From JAHZMA01 sp965205905 (GTDB taxonomy: Bacteria; Pseudomonadota; Alphaproteobacteria; JABAAW01; JAHZMA01), in the NCBI GenBank assembly GCA_965205905.1, contig CBDBHZ010000013.1, positions 186,001 to 250,000 of the forward strand: DNA of 64,000 nucleotides, in the 5' to 3' direction. The notes under the pieces were generated by a model. The model was not told the origin of the DNA, did not search any database, and saw only the letters and a list, made by a program, of their open reading frames with translations. Below are positions 17,105-26,016 of the stretch, in pieces (the stretch's first letter is position 1; each line of letters starts with the position of its first letter). A program made the position numbers and the translations under genes.

Positions 17105-18106
17105 TCATGTAGGTGGCGTTATTTCTTCTTGCGGCTGATGCCCATGCGCTTGTTCTAGCGAATCATAAGCGCGCTTTGCCAAATAGATACCAATCAAGCA
17201 AATCACCATGCCGCCAAAGCCCAGCCATGTGATAGTTTCCCTAAAAAACACCCAGCCATAAATCATGCCCACAAACGGAAACCCCAATGTGAAAATGCCA
17301 GAAATATTCACGGGTATCCGTTGCATCGCATATACCAACATGCTCTGCCCAATCATTTGCGAATTAATGCTAAAGCCCAAAATCGCCACCCATGAAATCG
17401 CGCTTGGCAATAGCAAACTATAGCCGCCAACCCATGCGGCAATCGCGATGGTCAGCAAAGATGGCGCACACATAATAATCATTTTCTGCCACACCCCTAA
17501 AGATGTTTGGCAAAAGCTTAAAATAAACACATAGAATCCGAATGCCAGCAAGGCGAAAAAGGCATAGATAAAGCCTTTCCATTCTTGCGGATGCCCGCTG
17601 CCACCGCCTAGCCCCGTGCCGATGGCAAGATACATGCCCAACATCGCCAACCCCAACCCTAGCCAAAATAATTTTGGTGGCAATTCTTTATAGACAAGCA
17701 CCGAAAGCGGCACCACCACCAAAGGCGTGCAAGAGGCAATCAATAATGTAAAGCCAATCGTGGTATATTTGATGGCGGTGAAGAAACATAAGGTATCTAG
17801 CGCAAAAAACACGCCTGCCACCAATAATAAGATAATATTTGTCTTATTATCGTCGCGCCAATATTGGCGTTTATATTGCTTGGCGCGCCACACAATGAAT
17901 GTGTAAAACGGCAGTGCAAATGCCAGTCTAAAAAACATATTGGCGAACACATTGCCCTCGCTAGCCCGCGCATAGACTGAACCACCGCCTAAAATGATAA
18001 TCCCTAATACCAACATAAACATTGGAAAAAGCCTGTGTTGTTGCATCGCATACCTCGCGATTCTATAAAAGCAAATAAAAACCCTATCAGATAAATTAAG
18101 TGCCAT
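17105..18106 (-). CDS. EamA/DMT-family membrane transporter
   Basis: A drug/metabolite transporter superfamily permease in the inner membrane. The 333-residue protein has about ten hydrophobic segments in two EamA halves, each ending with the typical ALLFW-G-GLAMLGMYLAIG or WLGFGGMVICLIGIYLA pattern. Substrates of this family include amino acids, sugars and metabolites and cannot be predicted from sequence. The N-terminal 18 residues before the first membrane segment are unusually charged. A later start is possible, because an internal Met lies near residue 20. Confidence 0.82.
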   Translation of the reverse strand: MALNLSDRVFICFYRIARYAMQQHRLFPMFMLVLGIIILGGGSVYARASEGNVFANMFFRLAFALPFYTFIVWRAKQYKRQYWRDDNKTNIILLLVAGVFFALDTLCFFTAIKYTTIGFTLLIASCTPLVVVPLSVLVYKELPPKLFWLGLGLAMLGMYLAIGTGLGGGSGHPQEWKGFIYAFFALLAFGFYVFILSFCQTSLGVWQKMIIMCAPSLLTIAIAAWVGGYSLLLPSAISWVAILGFSINSQMIGQSMLVYAMQRIPVNISGIFTLGFPFVGMIYGWVFFRETITWLGFGGMVICLIGIYLAKRAYDSLEQAHGHQPQEEITPPT

Positions 18107-18149
18107 ACAATATATTATTCATTATTATATTGCTTTTAAGATATAATAT

Positions 18150-18280
18150 GATTATGATGGTTTGGTTTTCACGAAAATTTTTGAAAATCCATCCGCATGA
18201 TAGCGATATAATTTATGTATCGCATATTAAGGGGGTGAACCTCGCACGATGAGTCTCATCATGCGGGGCGTTTTTGTTGT
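18150..18280 (+). promoter_or_regulatory. Structured leader with terminator and possible antiterminator upstream of ffh
   Basis: A hairpin at 18240-18268 (CCTCGCACGATGAG pairing with CTCATCATGCGGGG, one mismatch) followed by TTTTT at 18271-18275 looks like an intrinsic terminator 43 bp before ffh. Upstream, CCGCATGAT (18193-18201) is perfectly complementary to ATCATGCGG (18258-18266) in the terminator's 3' arm, so the two structures exclude each other. A further hairpin, GCGATA/TATCGC, lies between them. TATAAT at 18142-18147 could be the -10 box. It is either an attenuator or a small RNA. Confidence 0.45.
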
Positions 18281-18317
18281 ATGAATTAAAGTAAGATTAA
18301 AGGATTGCCAAGCAATA

Positions 18318-19680
18318 ATGTTTGACCAATTAACTCAAAAAATCACTGGCATTTTTGATGGGCTAGGCAAAAGCGGATTGTTGCGCGAAGCCGATATTGA
18401 CGAGGCTTTATCGCAATTACGCCTATCGTTGTTAGAAGCCGATGTTGCGCTAGATACCGTGAAAGAGGTGGTAACGCGCACCCGTGATTTTGCGATGCAA
18501 GCCGATATTTTGCGTTCGGTAACGCCCACCCAACAAATCACCAAATATCTGTATGATATTCTGGTTGAGATGCTTGGCAAGCAAGGCAGTGATTTATCAT
18601 TTTCAGGTGTGCCGCCGCATGTTGTGATGATGCTTGGCTTGCAAGGGTCGGGCAAAACCACCAGCACGGTGAAACTTGCCCTCTATGCGCGTAACAAACA
18701 TGGTAAGAATCCTTTGGTTGCCTCGCTTGATATTTATCGCCCCGCAGCTTTTGAACAATTACAAACATTCGCAGCGGCGCAAAATATCACCTGCCTGCCC
18801 AAAGCGGTGATGGGGGAGACCGTGCCACAAATTGCCAAACGCGCCATCAATGCTGCCAAATTAGGCGGGCATGATGTGTTGTTTTTGGATATGGCAGGGC
18901 GCAACCATATTGATGATGCGCTGATGCTAGAATTATCGCAAGTGAAAAATATTGCCAAACCGACTGAAAGCCTGTTGGTTGCCGATGCGATGACGGGGCA
19001 AGATGCGGTGAATATCGCGCAAAATTTTGATAAGCAAATCAGCATCACTGGCATTATCCTCACCCGTATGGATGGCGATGCGCGTGGTGGTGCGGCACTT
19101 TCTATGCACCATGTAACGGGCAAGCCGATTAAATTTATCGGGGTAGGCGAAAAAGCCGATGCGCTAGAATTGTTTCAGCCCGAACGCATTGCAGGGCGGA
19201 TATTAGGGCAGGGCGATATTGTCTCGTTGGTGGAAAAAGCGCAAGAGCAATCAGATGAAGATGAAAATCAGAAGCTCGCCAAAAAAATTGCCAAAGGCAG
19301 ATTCGATATGAATGACCTTCTCATCGCAATTAAAGCAAATGAGCAAAATGGGCGGGTTAAGCAAAATCATGGATATGCTACCGGGGGCGATGAATAAAAT
19401 GCCGGTGGGCAAGCTAGATGATAAATTGATCAAACGGCAAGTGGCGATTATTAGCGCCATGACCAAACAAGAACGGCGCAAGCCCGATATTATCCATGCC
19501 TCGCGCAAAAAGCGTATCGCGGCAGGGTCTGGCACAACAGTGCAAGAGGTGAATAAATTGATGAAACAATTTCTCACCATGTCAAAAATGATGAAACGCG
19601 TTGCAGGGGGCAAAATACCGCCCGATGTGATGCGGATGTTATCTGGTAACGGTGGCAATATGCCACCACAATTTAAATAA
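18318..19680 (+). CDS. ffh: Signal recognition particle protein Ffh (frameshift near residue 330)
   Basis: Ffh binds signal peptides and SRP RNA and delivers ribosomes to FtsY at the membrane. The NG GTPase domain has GLQGSGKTTSTVKLA, DIYRPAAFEQL, and ILTRMDGDARGGAALS, and the G4-G5 region continues to KFIGVGEKADALELFQPERIAGRILGQGD. The methionine-rich M domain begins in another frame at about 19312 (SSQLKQMSKMGGL) and ends at 19680. Removing one C at about 19310-19316 restores FDMNDFSSQLKQM. Since ffh is essential, a sequencing indel is the likeliest explanation. rpsP follows by 13 bases. Confidence 0.9.
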
Positions 19681-19693
19681 AGGAACAATTAAA

Positions 19694-20241
19694 ATGGCAG
19701 TAAAAATTCGTTTATCGCGGGCTGGTTCTAAAAAACGCCCTTATTATCACATTGTGATTGCTGATGCACGCGCACCGCGTGATGGGCGCTATATTGAGCG
19801 TGTGGGCAGTTATAACCCGATGTTAGAGAAGGATAATCCTGAACGCATCAAGCTGAATGCCGAGCGCATCACCCATTGGATTAAAACAGGCGCGCAACCA
19901 ACCGACCGTGTGCAACGCTTTTTAGGGGCGGCTGACCTTTACGCTAAATTTGTGCCAAACACGCAAACCAAGAAACATCTGCCCGGTGCAAAAGCGTTAG
20001 AGCGGATAGAAGAAGCAGAAAAAGAGAAGCAAGAAAAAGCTGAAGCTGCGAAAGCAGAAAAAGAGGCGGCTAAAGAGGCGGCTAAAGCAGCCAAAGAAGC
20101 ACCTGCTGAAGAGGTGAAAGCCGAAGAAACTCCTGCTGAAGAGACACCTGCCGAAGAACGCCTCCTGTGAAAGCTGAAGCTCCTGCGGAAGAGGCGAAAG
20201 CTGAAGAAGCACCAAAAGCCGAAGAAGAGGCAAAAGAATAA
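19694..20241 (+). CDS. rpsP: 30S ribosomal protein S16 with an Ala/Glu/Lys-rich tail (frameshift in the tail)
   Basis: The first 80 residues (MAVKIRLSRAGSKKRPYYHI) are canonical S16 of the small subunit. From about residue 100 the protein carries a repetitive KAEKEAAKEAAK/PAEET tail. In the current sequence the frame stops at 20170 (ERLL). Adding one A near 20150 lets the same PAEE-KAE-rich pattern continue to a stop at 20239-20241, giving roughly 180 residues. I start at ATG 19694, where AAAGGA precedes it; the frame open from 19652 overlaps ffh. Extended S16 tails are known in alphaproteobacteria, but this one is long. Confidence 0.9.
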
Positions 20242-20246
20242 CATAT

Positions 20247-20768
20247 ATGTCTCAAGAAAATAATCAGGGGGCAAAAGTCGGCATTATCACGCGGGCGGCA
20301 GGCATTAAGGGCGATATTTGGCTGAAAAGCTTGATTCTGCCCCCTGAAAATATCATGAAGCTGATGCCGCTTAGCGATAAAGACGGCACAAGGCAGTTTG
20401 ATTTTATCTTGCGCTACAGTAAAAAAAGCCTGTTGCGCTGTGGCGAAAAATCTATCACTGACCGCAACCAAGCTGAAGCATTGGCAGGCACACAGCTTTA
20501 TGCTGATGCCGATAAATTGCTTGATGCCGAAGAACAAAATGATGCGGGTAGCAATTATCAGGGTTTCAGCATCATTCGCGATGATGGCACAATGGCGGGT
20601 AAGGTGGTTAAAATTGTCAATTATGGCGCGAGTGATATTTTGCAATGCGCTGATGCTGATGGCGCGGATTATATGATTCCACTGATTGATGATTTTATTG
20701 CCACAGTTAATAAAACCGAGCAAACCATTATTTTAAACGCAACGGCTGATATGTTTTTTGAGTTATAA
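20247..20768 (+). CDS. rimM: 16S rRNA processing protein RimM
   Basis: RimM assists maturation of the 30S head. The 173-residue protein has the N-terminal KVGIITRAAGIKGDIWLKS segment, the RNA-binding-like RNQAEALAGTQLYAD, and the PRC-barrel-type C-terminal half with DYMIPLIDDFIATVN. Its position between rpsP and trmD is the classic order. It starts 5 bases after the corrected rpsP stop. Confidence 0.92.
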   Translation: MSQENNQGAKVGIITRAAGIKGDIWLKSLILPPENIMKLMPLSDKDGTRQFDFILRYSKKSLLRCGEKSITDRNQAEALAGTQLYADADKLLDAEEQNDAGSNYQGFSIIRDDGTMAGKVVKIVNYGASDILQCADADGADYMIPLIDDFIATVNKTEQTIILNATADMFFEL

Positions 20769-20777
20769 GCCAATCGA

Positions 20778-21461
20778 ATGACTCAGCTCCGATTACACGC
20801 GACTATTTTCACCCTCTTTCCTGAAATGTTCCCCGGCACGTTAGGCACGGCGATTCATGGGCGCGCGCTTGCCAATAAGATTTGGGATTATAATATTGTG
20901 AATTTGCGCGATTTTTCCAATCGCCATGATGGGCGCGTTGATGACCGCCCCTATGGCGGTGGTGCGGGCATGGTGATTCGCCCTGATGTGATTGATGACG
21001 CGCTCAACCACCATCTGCCACCAGAAACATCTGAGTCAACATCACCAACCATCATTTATTTCAGTGCCAGTGGCGCACAATTTACTGCCAAGATGGCGCA
21101 GGAATATGCCCAAAATTGTACAAAATCTGGGCATTTATATCTGATTGCAGGGCGTTACGAAGGCATTGACCAGCGCGTGATTGAAAAATGGCAAATGCGC
21201 GAAATTTGTATCGGCCCTTATGTGTTATCGGGTGGTGAATTGCCCGTGCAGATATTTTTAGATGCGGTGTTGCGCTTTGTGCCTGATGTGTTGGGCAATC
21301 CTTTATCGCTTGATGAAGAGAGTTTTTCGGAGAATTTTAGCGGTGAATATCCGCATTATACGCGTCCGCAAACATGGCAAGGGCGCGAAGTGCCAGAGAC
21401 TTTAGTGAATGGCAACCATCAAAAAATCATCGATTGGCGTAAAGAAAATAGTAAGAGGTAA
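20778..21461 (+). CDS. trmD: tRNA (guanine-37-N1)-methyltransferase
   Basis: SPOUT methyltransferase that makes m1G37 next to the anticodon and so prevents frameshifting. The motifs are FTLFPEMFPG at the N-terminus, DDRPYGGGAGMVIRPDV, LIAGRYEGIDQRVIE, and the knot segment IGPYVLSGGELPVQIFLDA. It ends with TRPQTWQGREVPETLVNGNH. The length of 227 residues is normal. It is 9 bases after rimM. Confidence 0.96.
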   Translation: MTQLRLHATIFTLFPEMFPGTLGTAIHGRALANKIWDYNIVNLRDFSNRHDGRVDDRPYGGGAGMVIRPDVIDDALNHHLPPETSESTSPTIIYFSASGAQFTAKMAQEYAQNCTKSGHLYLIAGRYEGIDQRVIEKWQMREICIGPYVLSGGELPVQIFLDAVLRFVPDVLGNPLSLDEESFSENFSGEYPHYTRPQTWQGREVPETLVNGNHQKIIDWRKENSKR

Positions 21462-21468
21462 TTAACCC

Positions 21469-21497
21469 TTGACAAATTTATTCCCCCCCATTATAAA
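21469..21497 (+). promoter_or_regulatory. Strong promoter of rplS
   Basis: TTGACA (21469-21474), a 17-bp spacer and TATAAA (21492-21497) form a near-consensus sigma-70 promoter between trmD and rplS. The resulting leader is about 63 bases. L19 can thus be transcribed apart from the ffh-trmD operon. Confidence 0.75.
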
Positions 21498-21566
21498 TAA
21501 CCCGTCTGATTGATAAATTGGGCATGTTGTTATGTTTAAAAATCATTATAAATAAAGTTAATTAAA

Positions 21567-22049
21567 ATGAAAAACGCAATCATTCAATCTATTGATAACG
21601 AATATATTAAAAAAGATATTCCTGAATTTTCACCGGGCGATAATGTTCGTGTGATGGTGAAAATTGTTGAGGGCACGAATTCGCGTACCCAAAGCTATGA
21701 AGGTGTGTGCATTGCACGCAAAAATGCAGGTGTTGGCAGTAGTTTCACGGTTCGTAAAATTTCGTATGGCGAGGGTGTGGAACGGATTTTCCCTCTGCAT
21801 AGCCCGATGATTGATTCCATTATATTGGTGCGTCGTGGCAAGGTTCGCCGTGCTAAACTTTACTATCTACGCGGTTTACGCGGTAAAGCAGCACGCATTG
21901 TAGAAAAAGTTGTGCGTAAAGACCCCGTCGATGAGGCGAACAAAAAAGCGGCTAAAATTGCCGAAAAAAATGCACGGAAAAATGCCAAAAACAATAAGCA
22001 GCCAGTTGAAGCGAAACCAGCGGAAACCAGTGGCGACACCAAAGAATAA
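21567..22049 (+). CDS. rplS: 50S ribosomal protein L19
   Basis: L19 sits at the 30S-50S interface. Residues 1-115 match the family: PEFSPGDNVRVMVKIVEG, RTQSYEGVCIARKNAGVGSSFTVRKISYGEGVERIFPLHSPMI, and RRGKVRRAKLYYLRGLRGKAARI. A lysine- and alanine-rich tail of about 45 residues follows (KKAAKIAEKNARKNAKNN...), similar in character to the S16 tail. It has its own promoter. leuC begins 6 bases after the stop. Confidence 0.97.
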   Translation: MKNAIIQSIDNEYIKKDIPEFSPGDNVRVMVKIVEGTNSRTQSYEGVCIARKNAGVGSSFTVRKISYGEGVERIFPLHSPMIDSIILVRRGKVRRAKLYYLRGLRGKAARIVEKVVRKDPVDEANKKAAKIAEKNARKNAKNNKQPVEAKPAETSGDTKE

Positions 22050-22055
22050 ACAATA

Positions 22056-23459
22056 ATGGCACAGACATTATTTGATAAAATCTGGCAAAGCCACCTTATC
22101 CACACACAAGATGACGGCACAGCGATTCTTTATATCGACCGCCATCTGGTGCATGAAGTTACCTCACCCCAAGCATTTGAAGGCTTACGCAAAAGCGGAC
22201 GCAAATTACGTCGTCCTGAAGCCACATTGGCTGTTGCCGACCATAATGTGCCGACCAGTAAAGGGCGTGGCAATGGCATTGAGGACGAAGCAAGTCGCAT
22301 TCAAGTAGAAACGCTTGAGAAAAATTGCAAAGATTTTGATGTTGAATATTTTGATATGACCGACATCAGGCAGGGCATTGTGCATATTATCGGACCAGAG
22401 CAAGGCTTTACTCTACCGGGTATGACGATTGTCTGCGGTGATTCCCATACCTCGACTCATGGCGCGTTTGGTGCGCTGGCATTTGGTATCGGCACATCGG
22501 AAGTGGAGCATGTGCTTGCTACGCAGTCTTTGCGCCAAAGCCGTGCGAAAAATATGAAAGTGGAAGTGAATGGCGCATTGCCGATTGGCGTTACTGCCAA
22601 AGATATTGTGTTGGCGATTATCGGTAAAATCGGCACGGCAGGTGGCAATGGGCATGTGATTGAATATTGCGGTGATGCTATTACTGCACTCTCGATGGAA
22701 GGGCGCATGACTGTGTGCAATATGACGATTGAAGCAGGCGCGCGTGCAGGCTTGATCGCCCCTGATGAGACAACTTTTGCCTATCTTAAAGATAAAAAAC
22801 TTGCCCCCAAAGGTAACGATTGGGACAAGGCAGTTGCCTATTGGCGAACATTGCCAAGCGATGCAGACGCGCATTATGATAAAGAAATCACCCTGAATGC
22901 CGCTGATATTGCGCCGATTGTCAGCTGGGGCACATCACCTGAAAATGTGGTGCCAATTACGGGCGCAGTGCCATCACTCGATATGTTTGAAACCGAACAT
23001 CAGCGCAATGCGATTAAGCGCGCACTTGATTATATGGGTTTGCAAGAGGGCATGAAGATGCAGGATATTACGATTGACCGCGTATTTATCGGCTCTTGCA
23101 CCAATGGCAGAATCGAAGATTTGCGCGAGGCGGCAAAAATCGCCAAAGGCAAGAAAGTTGCTGAAACTGTGAGTGCAATGGTAGTCCCGGGCTCAGGCTT
23201 GGTGAAGCAACAAGCCGAGAAAGAAGGGCTTGATAGAATTTTTATTGATGCAGGTTTTGATTGGCGCGAACCCGGTTGTTCTATGTGTTTGGCAATGAAT
23301 GCTGATAAATTAGAAGTGGGTGAAAGATGCGCGTCAACCTCTAACCGTAATTTTGAGGGCAGGCAAGGGCGCGGTGGACGCACCCATCTGATGAGTCCTG
23401 CGATGGCAGCAAGTGCGGCAATCACAGGTCGCCTTACCGATGTGCGCGAGGTGCAATAA
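22056..23459 (+). CDS. leuC: 3-isopropylmalate dehydratase, large subunit
   Basis: With LeuD, isomerises 2-isopropylmalate to 3-isopropylmalate in leucine synthesis. An aconitase-type [4Fe-4S] enzyme of 467 residues. Visible motifs are TIVCGDSHTSTHGAFGALAFGIGTSEVEHVLATQ and the cluster cysteines in IGSCTNGRIEDLR and PGCSMCLAMN. Two bases separate it from leuD, so the two subunits are co-translated from one operon. Confidence 0.97.
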   Translation: MAQTLFDKIWQSHLIHTQDDGTAILYIDRHLVHEVTSPQAFEGLRKSGRKLRRPEATLAVADHNVPTSKGRGNGIEDEASRIQVETLEKNCKDFDVEYFDMTDIRQGIVHIIGPEQGFTLPGMTIVCGDSHTSTHGAFGALAFGIGTSEVEHVLATQSLRQSRAKNMKVEVNGALPIGVTAKDIVLAIIGKIGTAGGNGHVIEYCGDAITALSMEGRMTVCNMTIEAGARAGLIAPDETTFAYLKDKKLAPKGNDWDKAVAYWRTLPSDADAHYDKEITLNAADIAPIVSWGTSPENVVPITGAVPSLDMFETEHQRNAIKRALDYMGLQEGMKMQDITIDRVFIGSCTNGRIEDLREAAKIAKGKKVAETVSAMVVPGSGLVKQQAEKEGLDRIFIDAGFDWREPGCSMCLAMNADKLEVGERCASTSNRNFEGRQGRGGRTHLMSPAMAASAAITGRLTDVREVQ

Positions 23460-23461
23460 CC

Positions 23462-24058
23462 ATGCAAGCCTTTACCGAATTAGACGCTATCGCCGCCCCG
23501 TTTGACCTGATGAATGTCGATACGGATATGATTATCCCCAAGCAATTCCTAAAAACAGTTAAGCGCGATGGGTTAGGTATCAATCTATTTGATGAAATGC
23601 GCTATGATATTGAGGGCAATGAAATTGCTGATTTTGTGCTGAATCAAGACCGCTATCGCAACGCGCAGATATTGGTAACAGGCGAGAATTTTGGCTGTGG
23701 CTCTAGCCGTGAACATGCGCCTTGGGCTTTGGCAGGCTTTGGCATCACTGCCATTATCGCCCCTAGCTATGCCGATATTTTTTATAATAATTGTTTCAAA
23801 AATGGCGTTTTGCCGATTATTTTACCTGCCGATAAGGTGAAAGAAATCTTAAATGATATTCCGCAAAATCCGAAGATGGCAATTAATCTTACCGCGCAAA
23901 ATATCATTCATGGCGATAAAGAATATGCGTTTGATGTTGACCCATTCCGCAAAAAATGTCTGTTAGAAGGGCTTGATGATATTGGGCTCACCCTGCAACA
24001 TGCAAGCAAACTTGATGCGTTTGAACAAAAATATCTTGGCGATAACAACTGGATTTGA
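23462..24058 (+). CDS. leuD: 3-isopropylmalate dehydratase, small subunit
   Basis: Swivel-domain partner of LeuC. The 198-residue protein has FDLMNVDTDMIIPKQFLKT at the N-terminus and the signature GENFGCGSSREHAPWAL, followed by IIAPSYADIFYNNCFKNG. Its length and operon position (after leuC, before leuB) are standard. Confidence 0.97.
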   Translation: MQAFTELDAIAAPFDLMNVDTDMIIPKQFLKTVKRDGLGINLFDEMRYDIEGNEIADFVLNQDRYRNAQILVTGENFGCGSSREHAPWALAGFGITAIIAPSYADIFYNNCFKNGVLPIILPADKVKEILNDIPQNPKMAINLTAQNIIHGDKEYAFDVDPFRKKCLLEGLDDIGLTLQHASKLDAFEQKYLGDNNWI

Positions 24059-24076
24059 TGATGTTTAGGAAAGATA

Positions 24077-25168
24077 ATGCCTAACATTTTATTATTAGCA
24101 GGCGATGGTATTGGTCCAGAAGTGATGAAGCAAACCAAGCGTGTGCTTGAATGGGCAAGCGATAAAGCATCGCTTAATTTTACTTTTCAAGATGCGCTGG
24201 TAGGCGGTGCTTCGTATGATGAGCATGAAACCCCGCTGACTGATGCGGTGCTGGATGATGCGCTTAATGCTGATGCGGTAATGTTAGGTGCAGTGGGCGG
24301 CCCTGATTATGATAATGTGGAGCGGCATTTGCGCCCCGAAGCTGCGTTATTAACATTGCGTAAAGAACTTGATTTATTTGCGAATTTGCGCCCTGCTATT
24401 ACCTATCCGTCGTTGGCAAATGCCTCTAGCCTCAAGCCAGAATTGGTGAGTGGGTTAGATATTTTAATTGTGCGCGAACTCACGTCGGGCGTGTATTTTG
24501 GCACACCGCGTGGCATGGAAACTTTGCCCGATGGCACCCACCGATGCGTGGATACGCAATCTTACACCGAAGCCGAAATCAGCCGTATCGCGCATGTGGC
24601 GTTTGATTTAGCCAAACAGCGCAATAATTTGGTGCATTCTGCTGAAAAAGCCAATGTGATGGAAACAGGCGCGTTTTGGCGTAAAATTGTAACTGAAACT
24701 CATGCGAAGCATTTTTCTGATGTTACGCTAGAACATATTCTTGCCGATAATTGCGCGATGCAGTTGGTGCGTAACCCGAAACAATTTGATGTATTGGTAA
24801 CCGATAATCTGTTTGGTGATTTGCTTTCAGATGTTGCGGCGATGCTGACTGGCTCGCTAGGCATGTTGCCATCGGCATCATTAGGCGCGTCTGATGCAAC
24901 TGGCAAGCGCCGTGCGATGTATGAACCTGTGCATGGCAGTGCGCCCGATATTGCGGGGCAAAATATCGCGAACCCGATTGCTACCATCGCTTCGGCATCG
25001 ATGATGTTGCGCTATTCATTTAATTGTGAGCAAGTCGCTAGTCAAATTGACAATGCCATCAAAACCGTGCTAGATAATGGTTTACGCACAGCCGATATTG
25101 CTGGCGAGACTGAGAAAACAATATCAACCACCTTTATGGGTGATGCTATTTTGCAAGCGTTGACATAA
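24077..25168 (+). CDS. leuB: 3-isopropylmalate dehydrogenase
   Basis: NAD-dependent oxidative decarboxylation of 3-isopropylmalate. Motifs present: LLLAGDGIGPEVM at the N-terminus, RPEAALLTLRKELDLFANLRPA, VRELTSGVYFGTPRG, and the metal/NAD region VLVTDNLFGDLLSDVAAMLTGSLGMLPSASLG with HGSAPDIAGQNIANP. The 363 residues are full length. leuA is not in the window. Confidence 0.97.
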   Translation: MPNILLLAGDGIGPEVMKQTKRVLEWASDKASLNFTFQDALVGGASYDEHETPLTDAVLDDALNADAVMLGAVGGPDYDNVERHLRPEAALLTLRKELDLFANLRPAITYPSLANASSLKPELVSGLDILIVRELTSGVYFGTPRGMETLPDGTHRCVDTQSYTEAEISRIAHVAFDLAKQRNNLVHSAEKANVMETGAFWRKIVTETHAKHFSDVTLEHILADNCAMQLVRNPKQFDVLVTDNLFGDLLSDVAAMLTGSLGMLPSASLGASDATGKRRAMYEPVHGSAPDIAGQNIANPIATIASASMMLRYSFNCEQVASQIDNAIKTVLDNGLRTADIAGETEKTISTTFMGDAILQALT

Positions 25169-25185
25169 AATTGAGAGAGATGACT

Positions 25186-26004
25186 ATGAAACATGCTACT
25201 TTAATTGATGAAGCCCGCAGTAAACTTATTGTTGCGCTTGATGTTCCTAATGTGGAAGAAGCACAAAAAGTGATTGACGGATTAGGTGATTCTGTTGTTT
25301 TTTATAAAATCGGCATGGAACTTATCTATCATGGTGGATTAGATTTAGCAAAAGAATTGAAAAAGCAAGGTAAAAAGGTTTTTATCGATGCCAAATTGCA
25401 TGATATTCCACGCACCGTGTTAGCAGCCGCCCGTAATATTGCAAAATATGAAGCTGATTTGCTGACTTTGCATTGCAACTCTTCTGCCTATCGGGCATTT
25501 GAGCAATATCGCGCTGAGGGTGGAAACAGTAATATGAAATGGTGTTTTGTAACAATACTAACATCAGAAGATGATAGAGATATTAAGAGAATAAATATTT
25601 CTGGAACAGTTAAATCTAATGTTAAAAAATTGGCGGTTGACGCAATAAAACAAGGTGCAGATGGTATTGTTGCCTCAGCACAAGAAGCAGAATTTTTAAG
25701 AAATGCTGGTGATTTGAAAGATAATAATTTTATCATTATAACCCCCGGCATTCGCCCAGCAGGAAGTTCTCATAACGACCAAAGGCGCGTAACCACTCCC
25801 ACAAAAGCCGTTCAATCGGGTTCAGATTATCTTGTGGTTGGCAGACCAATTCTTGAGGCGGATAATCCTAAAGATATGGCTGAAAAAATCATTTCTGAAA
25901 TTGCTGATGCTCTCGCGGAAAAAGAAAATATTTCTCGCAACCTTTATACGATGCCAGCTAAAAATAAATCACCGCAAAAGCAACTCAGTCAAGCGGTGGC
26001 ATGA
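25186..26004 (+). CDS. pyrF: Orotidine 5'-phosphate decarboxylase
   Basis: Last step of UMP synthesis. The family motifs are IVALDV, FYKIG with its lysine, and the catalytic D-x-K-x-x-D in FIDAKLHDIP (Asp68, Lys70, Asp73 counting from ATG 25186). Phosphate binding is supplied by IITPGIRPAG...QRRVTTP and YLVVGRPI. The C-terminal 35 residues beyond the barrel are polar and disordered. I use ATG 25186, though the frame is open from 25171. It is followed within 13 bases by a second, divergent pyrF-like gene. Confidence 0.93.
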   Translation: MKHATLIDEARSKLIVALDVPNVEEAQKVIDGLGDSVVFYKIGMELIYHGGLDLAKELKKQGKKVFIDAKLHDIPRTVLAAARNIAKYEADLLTLHCNSSAYRAFEQYRAEGGNSNMKWCFVTILTSEDDRDIKRINISGTVKSNVKKLAVDAIKQGADGIVASAQEAEFLRNAGDLKDNNFIIITPGIRPAGSSHNDQRRVTTPTKAVQSGSDYLVVGRPILEADNPKDMAEKIISEIADALAEKENISRNLYTMPAKNKSPQKQLSQAVA

Positions 26005-26016
26005 TAAGATGACCAT

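Noticed and set aside
18150..18280. 4.5S SRP RNA gene next to ffh
   Set aside because: The conserved SRP apical motifs (GGTCAGG, GGAAGCAGC) are absent.
22413..22874. Long antisense frame inside leuC
   Set aside because: Overlaps a fully conserved gene; no independent signals.
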